Assembly (NCBI GenBank): GCA_041984235.1
Contig: JBHIYN010000009.1
Location: forward strand, 62,001-126,000
DNA length: 64,000 nt
Direction of reading: 5' to 3'
Source of the DNA: JBHIYN01 sp041984235
GTDB lineage: Bacteria; Pseudomonadota; Gammaproteobacteria; Ga0077536
This document shows positions 51,223 through 60,186 of the stretch, in pieces (the stretch's first letter is position 1; the number at the start of each line of letters is the position of its first letter). Position numbers and translations under genes: made by a program. The notes beneath the pieces are model-generated. The model saw nothing but the letters and a program-made list of their open reading frames with translations, searched no databases and was not told the DNA's origin.

Positions 51223-53244
51223 TCAGCGCGTCTCGCCGGCGACGTCGTGCCGGGCGTCCGCGGCCTGGCGGGCCGGCGCGCGGCGAAAACGCCTGTCGGC
51301 CGCTGCGAGCAGGCCGCCCAGCGCCATCAGCAGGGCGCCCAGCCACAGCCAGCGCACGAACGGCTTGACGCTGATGCGCACGCTCCAGGCGCCGTCTTCC
51401 AGCGGCTCGCCGAGCGCGACGTAGAGATCGCGCGTGAGGCCCGGCGCGATGCCGGCCTCGGTCATGGCCATGCCGCGCACGCGGTAGAGGCGCTTCTGCG
51501 CAACCAGGCTGGCGACGGGGCGGCCGTCCCGGGTGACGGTGAACAGGGCCTCGGTGCCATCGTAGTTGGGCGCCGCGTCGATGCCCCATGACAGGTCGCG
51601 CAGCGCGTCCGGATCGGCGAGGTCGCGCACCCCGGTGAACGCGAAGCGGTAGCCGCCGACTTCGCTGGCCTCGCCCGGCGCCAGGCGCACGTGTTCCTCG
51701 ACGTCGTACAGGCTGACCAGGGTCACACCGACGACGGTGACGGCGAAGCCGACATGCGCGAGGCACTGGCCGGCGAACGCGGCCGGCAGTGTGGCCAGGG
51801 CGCGCCAGGGGTGTTGCCGCCGCCGACAGCGTTCGAACACGGCCCACAGCGTGGCCGCGATCACCCAGGCCGCGAGCAGCAGGCCGCAGGCGGCGGTGAC
51901 GCGGCCGGACGGCTCGAGCATGGCCGCGCCGCCGATGGCGACCAGCAGGGCCGCCAGCGCGGGGTACTTGAGGCCGGCGAGCACGCGGCCGAGGCGATCG
52001 CGTTTCCAGTGCGCGACCTGGCCGATGCCGATGAGTACCAGCAGCGGGCTCATCAGCGGTACGAACACGGCGTTGAAATAAGGCGGCCCGACCGAGATCT
52101 TGCCGAGCCCCAGTGCGTCCAGCGCGAGCGGGTAGAGCGTGCCGAGCAGCACCGTGGCGGTAGCCACGCACAGCAGCACGCTGTTGGCGAGCAGGAAGCT
52201 CTCGCGCGAGGTCAGGTCGAAGTCGTTGCTGCCGAGCGCACCCGGACCCCGCCAGGCATAGAGCGACAGCGCACCGCCGATGACCACGCCGAGGAAGATC
52301 AGGATGAACACGCCGCGCGCCGGGTCGGTGGCGAAGGCGTGCACCGAGGTGAGCACGCCCGAGCGCACCAGGAACGTGCCGAGCAGGCTGAGTCCGAAGG
52401 CGGCGATGGCGAGCAGCACCGTCCAGCTCTTGAACACGTCGCGCTTCTCGGTCGCGGCCAGCGAGTGGATCAGCGCCGTGCCGACCAGCCAGGGCATGAA
52501 CGAGGCGTTCTCGACCGGGTCCCAGAACCACCAGCCGCCCCAGCCGAGCTCGTAGTAGGCCCACCAGCTGCCGAGCGCGATGCCGACCGTGAGGAAGGCC
52601 CAGGCGACGATGGTCCACGGCCGCGCCCAGCGCGCCCACGCACTGTCCAGGTGTCCGCCGATGAGTCCGGCGACGGCGAAGGCGAAGGCGACGGAGAAGC
52701 CGACGTAGCCGACGTAGAGCATCGGCGGATGGATGATCAGCCCGGGGTCCTGCAGCAGCGGGTTGAGATCGGCGCCGTCGGCGGCCGGCGGCAGCTCGCG
52801 CAGGAAGGGATTGGAGGTGAACAGCATGAACAGCAGGAAGCCGACGCTGATCATGCCCATGACGCTCAGCACGCGGGCGACGAAGGCCGGCGGCAGGCCA
52901 CGGCCGGCGAAGCTCACCGCCAGCGTCCACAGCGACAGGATCAGCACCCACAGCAGCAGCGAGCCCTCGTGTGCGCCCCACACCGCGGAAATGCGGTAGG
53001 GCAGCGGCAGCGCCGAATTGGAGTTGGCGGCGACGTAGGCGACCGAGAAGTCGTTACCGACGAAGCTCGCGGTCAGGGCCAGGAAAGCCAGGGTGAGGAA
53101 GGCGCACTGCGCACGCGCCGCCGGGCGCGCCAGCGCCATCCACCCGAGATTGCCGCGCTGCGCGCCGACCAGCGGCAGGGTCGCCTGCAGCAGGGCCAGG
53201 GCCAGCGCCAGGGCGAGGGCGAAATGACCAATCTCCGGGATCAC
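51223..53244 (-). CDS. ccmF: Haem lyase subunit CcmF
   Basis: A 673-residue polytopic protein with about 14-15 helices. The tryptophan-rich haem-binding WWD motif appears as ELGWGGWWFWDPVENASFMPW, and conserved histidine-bearing loops (GAHEGSLLLW, IIHPPMLYVGYVG) flank it. CcmF accepts haem from holo-CcmE and attaches it to apocytochrome c. The start overlaps the ccmE stop by four bases. Confidence 0.95.
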   Translation of the reverse strand: MIPEIGHFALALALALALLQATLPLVGAQRGNLGWMALARPAARAQCAFLTLAFLALTASFVGNDFSVAYVAANSNSALPLPYRISAVWGAHEGSLLLWVLILSLWTLAVSFAGRGLPPAFVARVLSVMGMISVGFLLFMLFTSNPFLRELPPAADGADLNPLLQDPGLIIHPPMLYVGYVGFSVAFAFAVAGLIGGHLDSAWARWARPWTIVAWAFLTVGIALGSWWAYYELGWGGWWFWDPVENASFMPWLVGTALIHSLAATEKRDVFKSWTVLLAIAAFGLSLLGTFLVRSGVLTSVHAFATDPARGVFILIFLGVVIGGALSLYAWRGPGALGSNDFDLTSRESFLLANSVLLCVATATVLLGTLYPLALDALGLGKISVGPPYFNAVFVPLMSPLLVLIGIGQVAHWKRDRLGRVLAGLKYPALAALLVAIGGAAMLEPSGRVTAACGLLLAAWVIAATLWAVFERCRRRQHPWRALATLPAAFAGQCLAHVGFAVTVVGVTLVSLYDVEEHVRLAPGEASEVGGYRFAFTGVRDLADPDALRDLSWGIDAAPNYDGTEALFTVTRDGRPVASLVAQKRLYRVRGMAMTEAGIAPGLTRDLYVALGEPLEDGAWSVRISVKPFVRWLWLGALLMALGGLLAAADRRFRRAPARQAADARHDVAGETR

Positions 53245-53684
53245 AGGGCCTTGCCTTCGCGTGCCGCGCTTTCCAGCGCATCGGCGACTTCGGGTGGCAT
53301 GTAGTTCTCGTCGTGCTTGGCCAGCACCTCGCTGGCGACGAACACGCCGCTGTCGTTCAGCGCGCCCTTGGCGACGATGCCCTGACCTTCACGGAACAGG
53401 TCGGGCAGGATGCCCTCGTAGTAGACCACGCGCTCCTCGGCCATGTCGGTCAGCGTGAACCAGATGCCGAGACCCTGCGGCTGGCGCAGCACGCTGCCCT
53501 CGACCACCATGCCGCCGAGGCGAAACGGGCGGTTGCCGGGCGCCTCGCCGCGCGCGATCTCGCTCGGGCTGTAGAAGTACATCAGGTTCTTCTCGAACGC
53601 GGTCAGGATCAGGCCGGCCGCGATACCGAGGCCGGCGATGCTGAGCAGGACGATGAGTATGCGTTTCTTACGACGCGGATTCAT
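53241..53684 (-). CDS. ccmE: Haem chaperone CcmE
   Basis: A 147-residue periplasmic haem chaperone. An N-terminal helix (ILIVLLSIAGLGIAAGLIL) leads to a beta-barrel OB fold (FRLGGMVVEGSV) and the haem-binding motif KHDENYMPPE, with covalent His124 and nearby Tyr128. It receives haem from CcmABCD and passes it to CcmF. It overlaps ccmD by 17 bp. Confidence 0.95.
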   Translation of the reverse strand: MNPRRKKRILIVLLSIAGLGIAAGLILTAFEKNLMYFYSPSEIARGEAPGNRPFRLGGMVVEGSVLRQPQGLGIWFTLTDMAEERVVYYEGILPDLFREGQGIVAKGALNDSGVFVASEVLAKHDENYMPPEVADALESAAREGKAL

Positions 53685-53841
53685 TGCGGGATCCTCCCCC
53701 GGGCAGGCGTGCCAACCGGCGCAGGGCGGCGCGTTCGGCCCGGCCAGGCAGCACGGCATTGACGATCAGTACCAGCGCGGCGATGCCGTAGGCGCTCCAC
53801 ACGTAAGCGCCGTAACCGCCCATGTGCAGGAACTCGGCCAT
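53668..53841 (-). CDS. ccmD: Haem exporter protein CcmD
   Basis: A 57-residue small membrane protein found by reading the gap between ccmC and ccmE. MAEFLHMGGYGAYVWSAYG begins the protein, followed by one helix (IAALVLIVNAVL) and a basic tail. This is the CcmD pattern, with the family-typical MGGYGAYVW. The start shares one base with the ccmC stop (TGATG) and the TAA lies inside the ccmE start region. CcmD helps release haem-CcmE from the CcmABC complex. Confidence 0.9.
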   Translation of the reverse strand: MAEFLHMGGYGAYVWSAYGIAALVLIVNAVLPGRAERAALRRLARLPGGGSRNESAS

Positions 53842-54605
53842 CAGCGTTCCCGTGCCGAGACGTTGGCGCTCAGCTCGCGCACCCAGCTCGCATTGCGGTC
53901 ATAGTCGAGAATTTCCACGCGCATGCGCACCAGCATCGCGCCGGCAAAATAGGTGGTAAACGCGACGCTCATGATGAGCAGCGGGATCAGCATGCGGATG
54001 TCGATCGAGGGGGCGTCGAATTTCGAGACCGTCGGTCCCTGATGCAGGGTGCTCCACCATTCCACCGAATAATGGATGATCGGAATGTTGATCACCCCGA
54101 TCAGGGTCAGCACCGCGGCAGCTCGCGCCGCCACGCGGCGATCGTCGAGCGCGTTCATGAGCGCCATGATGCCGATGTAGATGAACAGCAGCACCAGCTC
54201 CGAGGTCAGGCGCGCATCCCACACCCACCAGGTGCCCCACATGGGCTTGCCCCAGATGGCGCCGGTGACCAGTGCGAGAAAGGTGAACCACGCACCCAGC
54301 GGCGCGCTCGCGCGCAGCGCGATCTCGGCGACCTTGACCTTCCACACCAGCACCACCACGGCGGCACCGGCCATCACCATGTAGACGAACAGCGACATCC
54401 AGGCGCTCGGCACGTGGATGTAGATGATGCGGAAGCTGTCGCCCTGCTGGTAGTCGGCCGGCGCCATCACCAGGCCGCCGACCAGCCCGGCGACCAGCAG
54501 CACGGCGGTGGTCCCGCCCAGCCACGGGGTCAGGACCCGGCTCAGGCGGTGAAAGTGCATCAGCGAAGCGTACTTGTGCAGGAAAGAGAACATCACTCGC
54601 GACAA
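53841..54605 (-). CDS. ccmC: Haem exporter protein CcmC
   Basis: A 254-residue protein with six helices and the WWD motif WGTWWVWDARLTSELVLL. Haem-ligand histidine regions (IIYIHVPSAWMS, HYSVEWWSTLHQG) flank it. CcmC presents haem to CcmE. The ATG shown is family-like; the second Met four codons later is an alternative start. It follows ccmB with a 27-bp gap. Confidence 0.95.
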   Translation of the reverse strand: MSRVMFSFLHKYASLMHFHRLSRVLTPWLGGTTAVLLVAGLVGGLVMAPADYQQGDSFRIIYIHVPSAWMSLFVYMVMAGAAVVVLVWKVKVAEIALRASAPLGAWFTFLALVTGAIWGKPMWGTWWVWDARLTSELVLLFIYIGIMALMNALDDRRVAARAAAVLTLIGVINIPIIHYSVEWWSTLHQGPTVSKFDAPSIDIRMLIPLLIMSVAFTTYFAGAMLVRMRVEILDYDRNASWVRELSANVSARER

Positions 54606-54632
54606 CGATTGCGGTAGCGCCGCCAGCCGGCT

Positions 54633-55307
54633 TCAGCTCAGGCGGATGCGCAGCGCTGCCGCGGTCGCCCACGGGGCGAGCGTCAGCGCCAGCACCAGCA
54701 GCCCGGCCAGGAAGTAGAGTTCGGCGTCGACGGCGAGTCCGAGCGCGGCATTGGCCGTGGCGGCGGCGCCAAAGATGATCAGAGGAATGTACATCGGCAG
54801 GATCAGCATTGCCAGAAGCATACCGCCGCCACGCAGGCCGACGGTTAGCGCACTGACCGCTGCCCCGAGCAGGCTCATGCTGCCGCTGCCGAGTGCCAGG
54901 CTGGTGACCAGGATGACCAGCGTCGCGCCGTCGAGTTCCAGCGCTGCGCCCAGCGGCACGCTGAGCACCAGGATCGGCAGCGCCGACAGCAGCCAGTGCG
55001 CCGCCGCCTTGCCCAGCGCGACCAGTGCCAGCGGCGCGCCCGAGAGCACCACCAGCTCGAGTGTGCCGTCGGCATAATCGGAGCGAAACAGGCTCTCCAG
55101 CGACAGGCTGGCGGCCAGCACCGCGGTGACCCACAGCACCCCGGGCGCCGCGGCCGCGAGCAGCGCCGCGTCCGGTCCCAGCGCGAAGGGAAACAGGACC
55201 ACCGCGAGCGTGAAGAAGAGAATCGGGTAGACGACCTCGTTCTGGTTGCGCAGCGTGCGCCGCAGCTCGCGCGCGACGACCGCGCCGAGGACCCCGGCGG
55301 CGCTCAC
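54633..55307 (-). CDS. ccmB: Haem exporter protein CcmB
   Basis: A 224-residue six-helix ABC permease subunit. VVARELRRTLRNQNEVVYPILFF is its conserved beginning; ESLFRSDYADGTLELVVLSG and the helical GMLLAMLILPMYIPLIIFG complete the family pattern. It works with CcmA to release haem-loaded CcmE. The GTG start overlaps the ccmA stop by four bases. Confidence 0.94.
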   Translation of the reverse strand: MSAAGVLGAVVARELRRTLRNQNEVVYPILFFTLAVVLFPFALGPDAALLAAAAPGVLWVTAVLAASLSLESLFRSDYADGTLELVVLSGAPLALVALGKAAAHWLLSALPILVLSVPLGAALELDGATLVILVTSLALGSGSMSLLGAAVSALTVGLRGGGMLLAMLILPMYIPLIIFGAAATANAALGLAVDAELYFLAGLLVLALTLAPWATAAALRIRLS

Positions 55308-55939
55308 GCGGCGGCCTCTTCGAGCGCGATCTCCTGCACCGCGTGACCGCTGGCGAAGGCCTGGTGGGTGGCGATGATGACGACGCCGCCGGCGGTGACG
55401 TGGTCGTCGATGAGGCGTTCGAGCAGTGTGCGGCTGGCGCTGTCGAGTGCCGTGAACGGCTCGTCCAGCATCCACAGCGGGCGCTCGAACAGGACCAGGC
55501 GGGCGAGTGCCACGCGCTGGCGCTGGCCGGCCGAGAGCTGGCGCACCGGCCGGTCGGCGAAGGCGTCGGCCGCGAGGCGCGCCAGCGCGGTGTCGACCGG
55601 CGCCGCGCGCGGGCCCGGCGCCAGCGTATCGAGGAAATCGAGGTTCTCGCGTGCGGTGAGCTCGGCGCACAGACCCGGCAGGTGGCCGACGAAATTGAGC
55701 GCGGCGCCGAAGTCGGGGTCCCCGGACGTGGCGCTGCCGCACCAGCGCACCTCACCGGCAGCCGGCGTGACGAGGCCGGCGAGGGTGCGCAGAACCGTGG
55801 TCTTGCCGCTGCCGTTGGGGCCCTTGAGGTGGGTCAGTGAGTGTGCCTGCGCCGCGAATGACAGCGCATCGACCAGGCGCCGGGCGCCGCGCTCCACGGT
55901 CAGCCCCGCAACCTCCAGCCGAGCCGCGGCGCGGTCCAT
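55304..55939 (-). CDS. ccmA: Haem exporter ATP-binding protein CcmA
   Basis: A 211-residue ABC ATPase. Walker A is GPNGSGKTT (40-48), the signature LSAGQRQRVALAR, and Walker B LWMLDEPFTALD. LSAGQ and the short length are CcmA-like. ATP hydrolysis drives release of haem-CcmE from CcmC. Upstream by 31 bp on the same strand is an unrecognised gene that may be co-transcribed. Confidence 0.94.
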   Translation of the reverse strand: MDRAAARLEVAGLTVERGARRLVDALSFAAQAHSLTHLKGPNGSGKTTVLRTLAGLVTPAAGEVRWCGSATSGDPDFGAALNFVGHLPGLCAELTARENLDFLDTLAPGPRAAPVDTALARLAADAFADRPVRQLSAGQRQRVALARLVLFERPLWMLDEPFTALDSASRTLLERLIDDHVTAGGVVIIATHQAFASGHAVQEIALEEAAA

Positions 55940-55970
55940 CGGGCGGCGAGGGGAGGCGGTTGGCGACGCG

Positions 55971-56399
55971 CTACTCGAGGCCGAACTTGCCCCCGCCCAT
56001 GCCGCCGGGCAGGCCTCCGCCCATGCCACCGGCACCACCCATGCCACCACCACCCTGGCCCGGCACGACGATGCGCGAGGCCTCTTCGCGGGCCATCTCG
56101 CGGGCACGCTCATTGAGGCGCTCGATGGCCTCCTTGACGCCCTCCGGAAAGAGCGCCATGGCCTGGTCGAGGGTCTCGGCCTCGAGCGGGAACTGCACCG
56201 GAATGGGACCCATCTGGGTCATCAGGGTGGTATCGCCGATGAAGCGCCGCGTGCGCGATGCGTCGTCACTGCCGTCCGGCTTGATCGGGATGAGCTGGCG
56301 AATGGTGGCGGCGCGCAGGTCGGTGATCGACTCCTCGCGGTAGAGGTTGTCGGTGTCGACCGTCAGCGATTCCACGCCGGTAGTGCCGGGTTCGGCCAT
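55971..56399 (-). CDS. Hypothetical protein at the head of the ccm operon
   Basis: A 142-residue protein without signal peptide or membrane helix. The first 50 residues contain EESITDLRAATIRQLIPI and look partly ordered; residues 70-115 form an amphipathic helix (ALFPEGVKEAIERLNERAREMAREEASRIVVPG). The last 27 residues are glycine/methionine-rich (GGGGMGGAGGMGGG). No family is recognised. GGGAGAAG precedes the ATG. It lies 31 bp ahead of ccmA, so a role linked to cytochrome c maturation is possible, but neighbouring position is the only evidence. Confidence 0.7.
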   Translation of the reverse strand: MAEPGTTGVESLTVDTDNLYREESITDLRAATIRQLIPIKPDGSDDASRTRRFIGDTTLMTQMGPIPVQFPLEAETLDQAMALFPEGVKEAIERLNERAREMAREEASRIVVPGQGGGGMGGAGGMGGGLPGGMGGGKFGLE

Positions 56400-56537
56400 G
56401 CATCTTCTCCCGTGATAGCTATCCGTCCCATGTTACCAGAATCGGCCTCCCCGCCCGGCCTCAAGGGCAGCCGGATACGAACCGATACACGGGGGGAATG
56501 TGTAAAATGCCGCGATCGCACAACGACCTGAACCACA

Positions 56538-57548
56538 ATGAAGATCATGGTGACCGGCGCAGCCGGATTTATCGGCGCGCGCCTGACCGAAACCCTGCTC
56601 GAGCGGGGCGACGAGGTGGTGGGGGTCGATAATCTCAACGATTACTACGAGGTATCGCTGAAGGAGAACCGGCTGGCGCGTTTCGCGGATCATGCCGGAT
56701 TCAGCTTTCACAAGCTCGATATCGAGAATCGTGAGGGCATGGCGGCCCTGTTCAGCGAGATCCGGCCGCAGCGGGTGGTCCATCTCGCCGCCCAGGCCGG
56801 GGTGCGCTACTCGCTGGAGAACCCGCACGCCTACATCGACGCCAACATCGTCGGCACCATGAACGTGCTGGAGGGATGCCGCCACAACGAGGTCGAGCAC
56901 CTGGTCTACGCCTCGTCGAGCTCGGTTTACGGCGCCAATACCCGCATGCCGTTCTCGGTGCACGACAACGTCGATCACCCGGTCTCGCTCTACGCTGCGA
57001 CCAAGAAGGCCAACGAGCTGATGGCGCACACCTACAGCCATCTCTATGGCCTGCCGGCGACCGGGCTGCGCTTCTTCACCGTCTACGGTCCCTGGGGACG
57101 GCCCGACATGTCGCTGTTCCTGTTTACGCGCAAGATCCTCGCCGGTGAGGCCATCGACGTCTTCAATTTCGGTAATCACCGGCGGGACTTCACTTACGTC
57201 GACGACATCGTCGGTGGCGTCGTGAGTTGCCTGGATACCATCGCCACGCCCAATCCGGACTGGAGCAGCGACAGTCCCGACCCGGGCACGGCGCGCGCGC
57301 CACACCGGCTGTACAACATCGGTAACAACTCGCCGGTCGAGCTGATGGAGTTCATCGGCGCGCTAGAGGAATGTCTCGGCATCGAAGCGAAGAAGAACAT
57401 GCTGCCGCTGCAGCCGGGCGACGTCCCCGATACCTACGCCGACGTCAGCGCGCTGGTCGAAGACGTCGGTTACCGGCCCGGCACGCCGATCCGCGAGGGC
57501 ATTCGCAACTTCGTAACCTGGTACAAGGAGTATTACGGCCTGTCATGA
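56538..57548 (+). CDS. UDP-glucuronate 4-epimerase (NAD-dependent epimerase)
   Basis: A 336-residue extended short-chain dehydrogenase. The NAD-binding GAAGFIG is near the start, followed by YAATK with the catalytic Tyr/Lys, and the GWGRP-like YGPWGRPDMSLFLF. This group (CapI/LpsL/Gla) interconverts UDP-glucuronate and UDP-galacturonate. It starts a likely operon; a TAAAAT hexamer is 29 bp upstream. Its stop overlaps the ATG of the next gene. Confidence 0.9.
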   Translation: MKIMVTGAAGFIGARLTETLLERGDEVVGVDNLNDYYEVSLKENRLARFADHAGFSFHKLDIENREGMAALFSEIRPQRVVHLAAQAGVRYSLENPHAYIDANIVGTMNVLEGCRHNEVEHLVYASSSSVYGANTRMPFSVHDNVDHPVSLYAATKKANELMAHTYSHLYGLPATGLRFFTVYGPWGRPDMSLFLFTRKILAGEAIDVFNFGNHRRDFTYVDDIVGGVVSCLDTIATPNPDWSSDSPDPGTARAPHRLYNIGNNSPVELMEFIGALEECLGIEAKKNMLPLQPGDVPDTYADVSALVEDVGYRPGTPIREGIRNFVTWYKEYYGLS

Positions 57549-58834
57549 GTACCCACAACAGAAAAGTCAGCGTCATCGGGCTCGGCTACGTCGGCTTGCC
57601 GGTGGCGGTGGCCTTCGGCAAGAGCCAGCGCACGGTCGGCTTCGACATCAACGCCGCGCGCATCGCCGAGCTCGAGGCCGGGCACGACAGCACGCTGGAG
57701 GTCGAGGACGACGAGCTCGCCGCGACCGATATCCTGTTCACCTCCAGGCCGGAGGACATCCGCGCCGCGGATTTCCACATCGTCGCCGTGCCGACCCCGA
57801 TCGACAACGCCAAGCGTCCCGACCTGACGCCCATGCTGCGTGCCTCCGAGACCCTCGGCGGGCAGATCAAGCCGGGCGACATCGTGGTCTACGAGTCGAC
57901 CGTCTACCCGGGGGCGACCGAGGAGGATTGCGTGCCGGTGCTGGAACGCGTCTCCGGCCTCACCTGCGGCAAGGATTTCTTCGTCGGCTACTCGCCCGAG
58001 CGCATCAACCCCGGTGACAAGGAGCACACCTTCACCAAGATCACCAAGGTCGTCTCGGGCATGAACGACGAGATCCTCGACATCGTCGCGAACGTCTATG
58101 CCAGCGTCGTCACCGCCGGCGTGCACCGCGCGCCGACCATCCGCGTGGCGGAGGCGGCCAAGGTCATCGAGAACACGCAGCGCGACCTGAACATCGCGCT
58201 GATGAACGAGCTCGCGCTGATCTTCGACCGCATGGGGGTGGACACCCGCGACGTGCTCGCCGCCGCCGGCACCAAGTGGAATTTCCTGAAGTTCGACCCG
58301 GGCCTGGTCGGTGGCCACTGCATCGGCGTCGACCCTTACTACCTCACGCACAAGGCCGCGATCATGGGCTACGCGCCACAGGTGATCATGGCCGGCCGCA
58401 GCATCAACGACGACATGGGCCGCTACGTCGCACAGCGGGCCATCCGCGAGCTGATCGCGCAGGGCGGGGCAGTCAGGGACAGCGTGGTCACCGTGCTCGG
58501 CTTCACCTTCAAGGAAGACGTGCCCGACCTGCGCAACACCCGCGTCATCGACATCGTGCGCGAGCTGCAGGCCTACGGCATCAGGGTGCAAATCCACGAT
58601 CCCTACGCGGACCCGGCCGAGGCCGAGGAGGAATACGGCATCACGCTGACCGCGCAGGACGATCTGGCGCCGGCGCGGGTGGTAGTGTTCGCCGTGCCGC
58701 ATCGCGAGTACCTGGGAGCGGGCTGGGCCGGCATAACCCGCCACCTGGAGGGTGGCCAGGGCGCGGTGCTCGACGTCAAGGGCCGGCTGGACCGCGGCGC
58801 AGCGCCGGACGGCGTCACCCTGTGGAGGCTGTGA
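57545..58834 (+). CDS. UDP-N-acetylhexosamine (or UDP-hexose) 6-dehydrogenase, TviB/WbpO-like
   Basis: A 429-residue nucleotide-sugar dehydrogenase. The NAD motif GLGYVGLP, the sugar-binding STVYPGATEEDC, and the catalytic Cys in VGGHCIGVDPYY are present. VAVPTPID and the GFTFKEDVPDLRN motif fit the WbpO/TviB branch that oxidises UDP-GlcNAc or UDP-GalNAc rather than UDP-glucose, but this is inferred from motif resemblance. The ATG overlaps the epimerase stop (ATGA). Confidence 0.88.
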   Translation: MSTHNRKVSVIGLGYVGLPVAVAFGKSQRTVGFDINAARIAELEAGHDSTLEVEDDELAATDILFTSRPEDIRAADFHIVAVPTPIDNAKRPDLTPMLRASETLGGQIKPGDIVVYESTVYPGATEEDCVPVLERVSGLTCGKDFFVGYSPERINPGDKEHTFTKITKVVSGMNDEILDIVANVYASVVTAGVHRAPTIRVAEAAKVIENTQRDLNIALMNELALIFDRMGVDTRDVLAAAGTKWNFLKFDPGLVGGHCIGVDPYYLTHKAAIMGYAPQVIMAGRSINDDMGRYVAQRAIRELIAQGGAVRDSVVTVLGFTFKEDVPDLRNTRVIDIVRELQAYGIRVQIHDPYADPAEAEEEYGITLTAQDDLAPARVVVFAVPHREYLGAGWAGITRHLEGGQGAVLDVKGRLDRGAAPDGVTLWRL

Positions 58835-58838
58835 CGTC

Positions 58839-60143
58839 GTGAACGTGGTCATGATCGGGACCGGCTACGTCGGTCTCGTCTCCGGAACCTGCTTCGCCGA
58901 GTTCGGCGCCGAAGTGACCTGCGTCGACGTCGACCAGGCCAAGATCGACAAGCTGCGCGGCGGGCAGATTCCCATCTACGAGCCCGGCCTGGAACAGCTC
59001 GTGGCGAGCAACGTCGCCGCGGGCCGCCTGCGCTTCACCACCGACCTCGGTGAAGCGGTGGGCAGTGCGGATCTCGTCTTCATCGCGGTCGGTACGCCGA
59101 GCCGGCGCGGCGAAGGCTTCGCCGATCTCAGCTACGTCTACGAGGCGGCGAAGCAGATTGCCGGCCATCTCGACGGCTACACCGTGATCGTGGACAAGTC
59201 GACAGTGCCGGTCGGCACCGCGCGCAACGTCGAACGCATCGTGCGCGAGACCAACCCGGAAGCCGAATTCGACGTTGCCTCCAACCCCGAATTCCTGCGC
59301 GAGGGTGCGGCAATCTCCGATTTCATGCGCCCCGACCGCGTCGTCATCGGGGTCGAGAACGCACGCGCGGAGAAGCTGCTGCGTGAGCTCTATCGTCCGC
59401 TCAACCTGCGTGAGACCCCGATCCTGGTTACCAACCTCGAGAGCGCCGAGCTGATCAAGTACGCGGCGAATGCCTTCCTCGCCACCAAGATCAGCTTCAT
59501 CAACGAGATCTCCACGCTGTGCGAATCGGTCGGTGCCGACGTGCACGCGGTGGCCAAGGGCATGGGTATGGACGGGCGCATCGGATCCAAGTTTCTGCAT
59601 CCCGGACCCGGCTATGGCGGCTCGTGCTTTCCCAAGGACACCCAGGCGCTGGTGCGCATCGCGCAGGAACAGGGTGTGGGCAGCCGTATCGTGGAGGCCG
59701 TGATCGAGGTCAACGCCGCCCAGAAGGCGCGCATGATCAAGAAGATTCGCGGAGCGCTGGGCGGCAGCGAGGCCGGTATGCGCATCGGTGTGCTGGGACT
59801 GACCTTCAAGCCGGAAACCGACGACATGCGCGATTCGCCCGCGTTGTCCATTCTGCCGCCGATGATCGAAAAGGGTGCGCAGATCCGCGCGCACGATCCC
59901 AAGGGTATGCACGAGGCACGCGACATGTTGCCGGCAGAGGTCGAGTTCTGCGACGACATGTACGCCGTCGCCGAACAGGCCGACGCGCTGGTTCTGCTGA
60001 CCGAGTGGAACGCCTACCGGGGGCTGGACCTGGAACGCATCCGGGACGCGATGCGTGGGCGGGTGTTCGTCGATCTGCGCAATGTCTACGAGCGCGGCAC
60101 GCTCGAGGGACTGGGGTTCGACTACCACTGCGTGGGGCGTTGA
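58839..60143 (+). CDS. ugd: UDP-glucose 6-dehydrogenase (Ugd-like)
   Basis: A 434-residue second nucleotide-sugar dehydrogenase. GTGYVGLVSGTCFAEFG is the NAD-binding start, STVPVGTARN a conserved loop, and GYGGSCFPKDTQAL holds the catalytic cysteine. The motif set is typical of UDP-glucose 6-dehydrogenases that make UDP-glucuronate. GTG is the best start. With the upstream epimerase it would supply UDP-glucuronate and UDP-galacturonate to the polysaccharide. Confidence 0.91.
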   Translation: MNVVMIGTGYVGLVSGTCFAEFGAEVTCVDVDQAKIDKLRGGQIPIYEPGLEQLVASNVAAGRLRFTTDLGEAVGSADLVFIAVGTPSRRGEGFADLSYVYEAAKQIAGHLDGYTVIVDKSTVPVGTARNVERIVRETNPEAEFDVASNPEFLREGAAISDFMRPDRVVIGVENARAEKLLRELYRPLNLRETPILVTNLESAELIKYAANAFLATKISFINEISTLCESVGADVHAVAKGMGMDGRIGSKFLHPGPGYGGSCFPKDTQALVRIAQEQGVGSRIVEAVIEVNAAQKARMIKKIRGALGGSEAGMRIGVLGLTFKPETDDMRDSPALSILPPMIEKGAQIRAHDPKGMHEARDMLPAEVEFCDDMYAVAEQADALVLLTEWNAYRGLDLERIRDAMRGRVFVDLRNVYERGTLEGLGFDYHCVGR

Positions 60144-60186
60144 GGCAGGCTGCGGCGCGGACCGCGCGGCGCATGCGCTGAAGCAG

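Noticed and set aside
51691..53304. Long plus-strand frame opposite ccmF
   Set aside because: Low-complexity residues (Glu, Gly, Arg, Gln) and no motif; ccmF on the other strand has full motif support.
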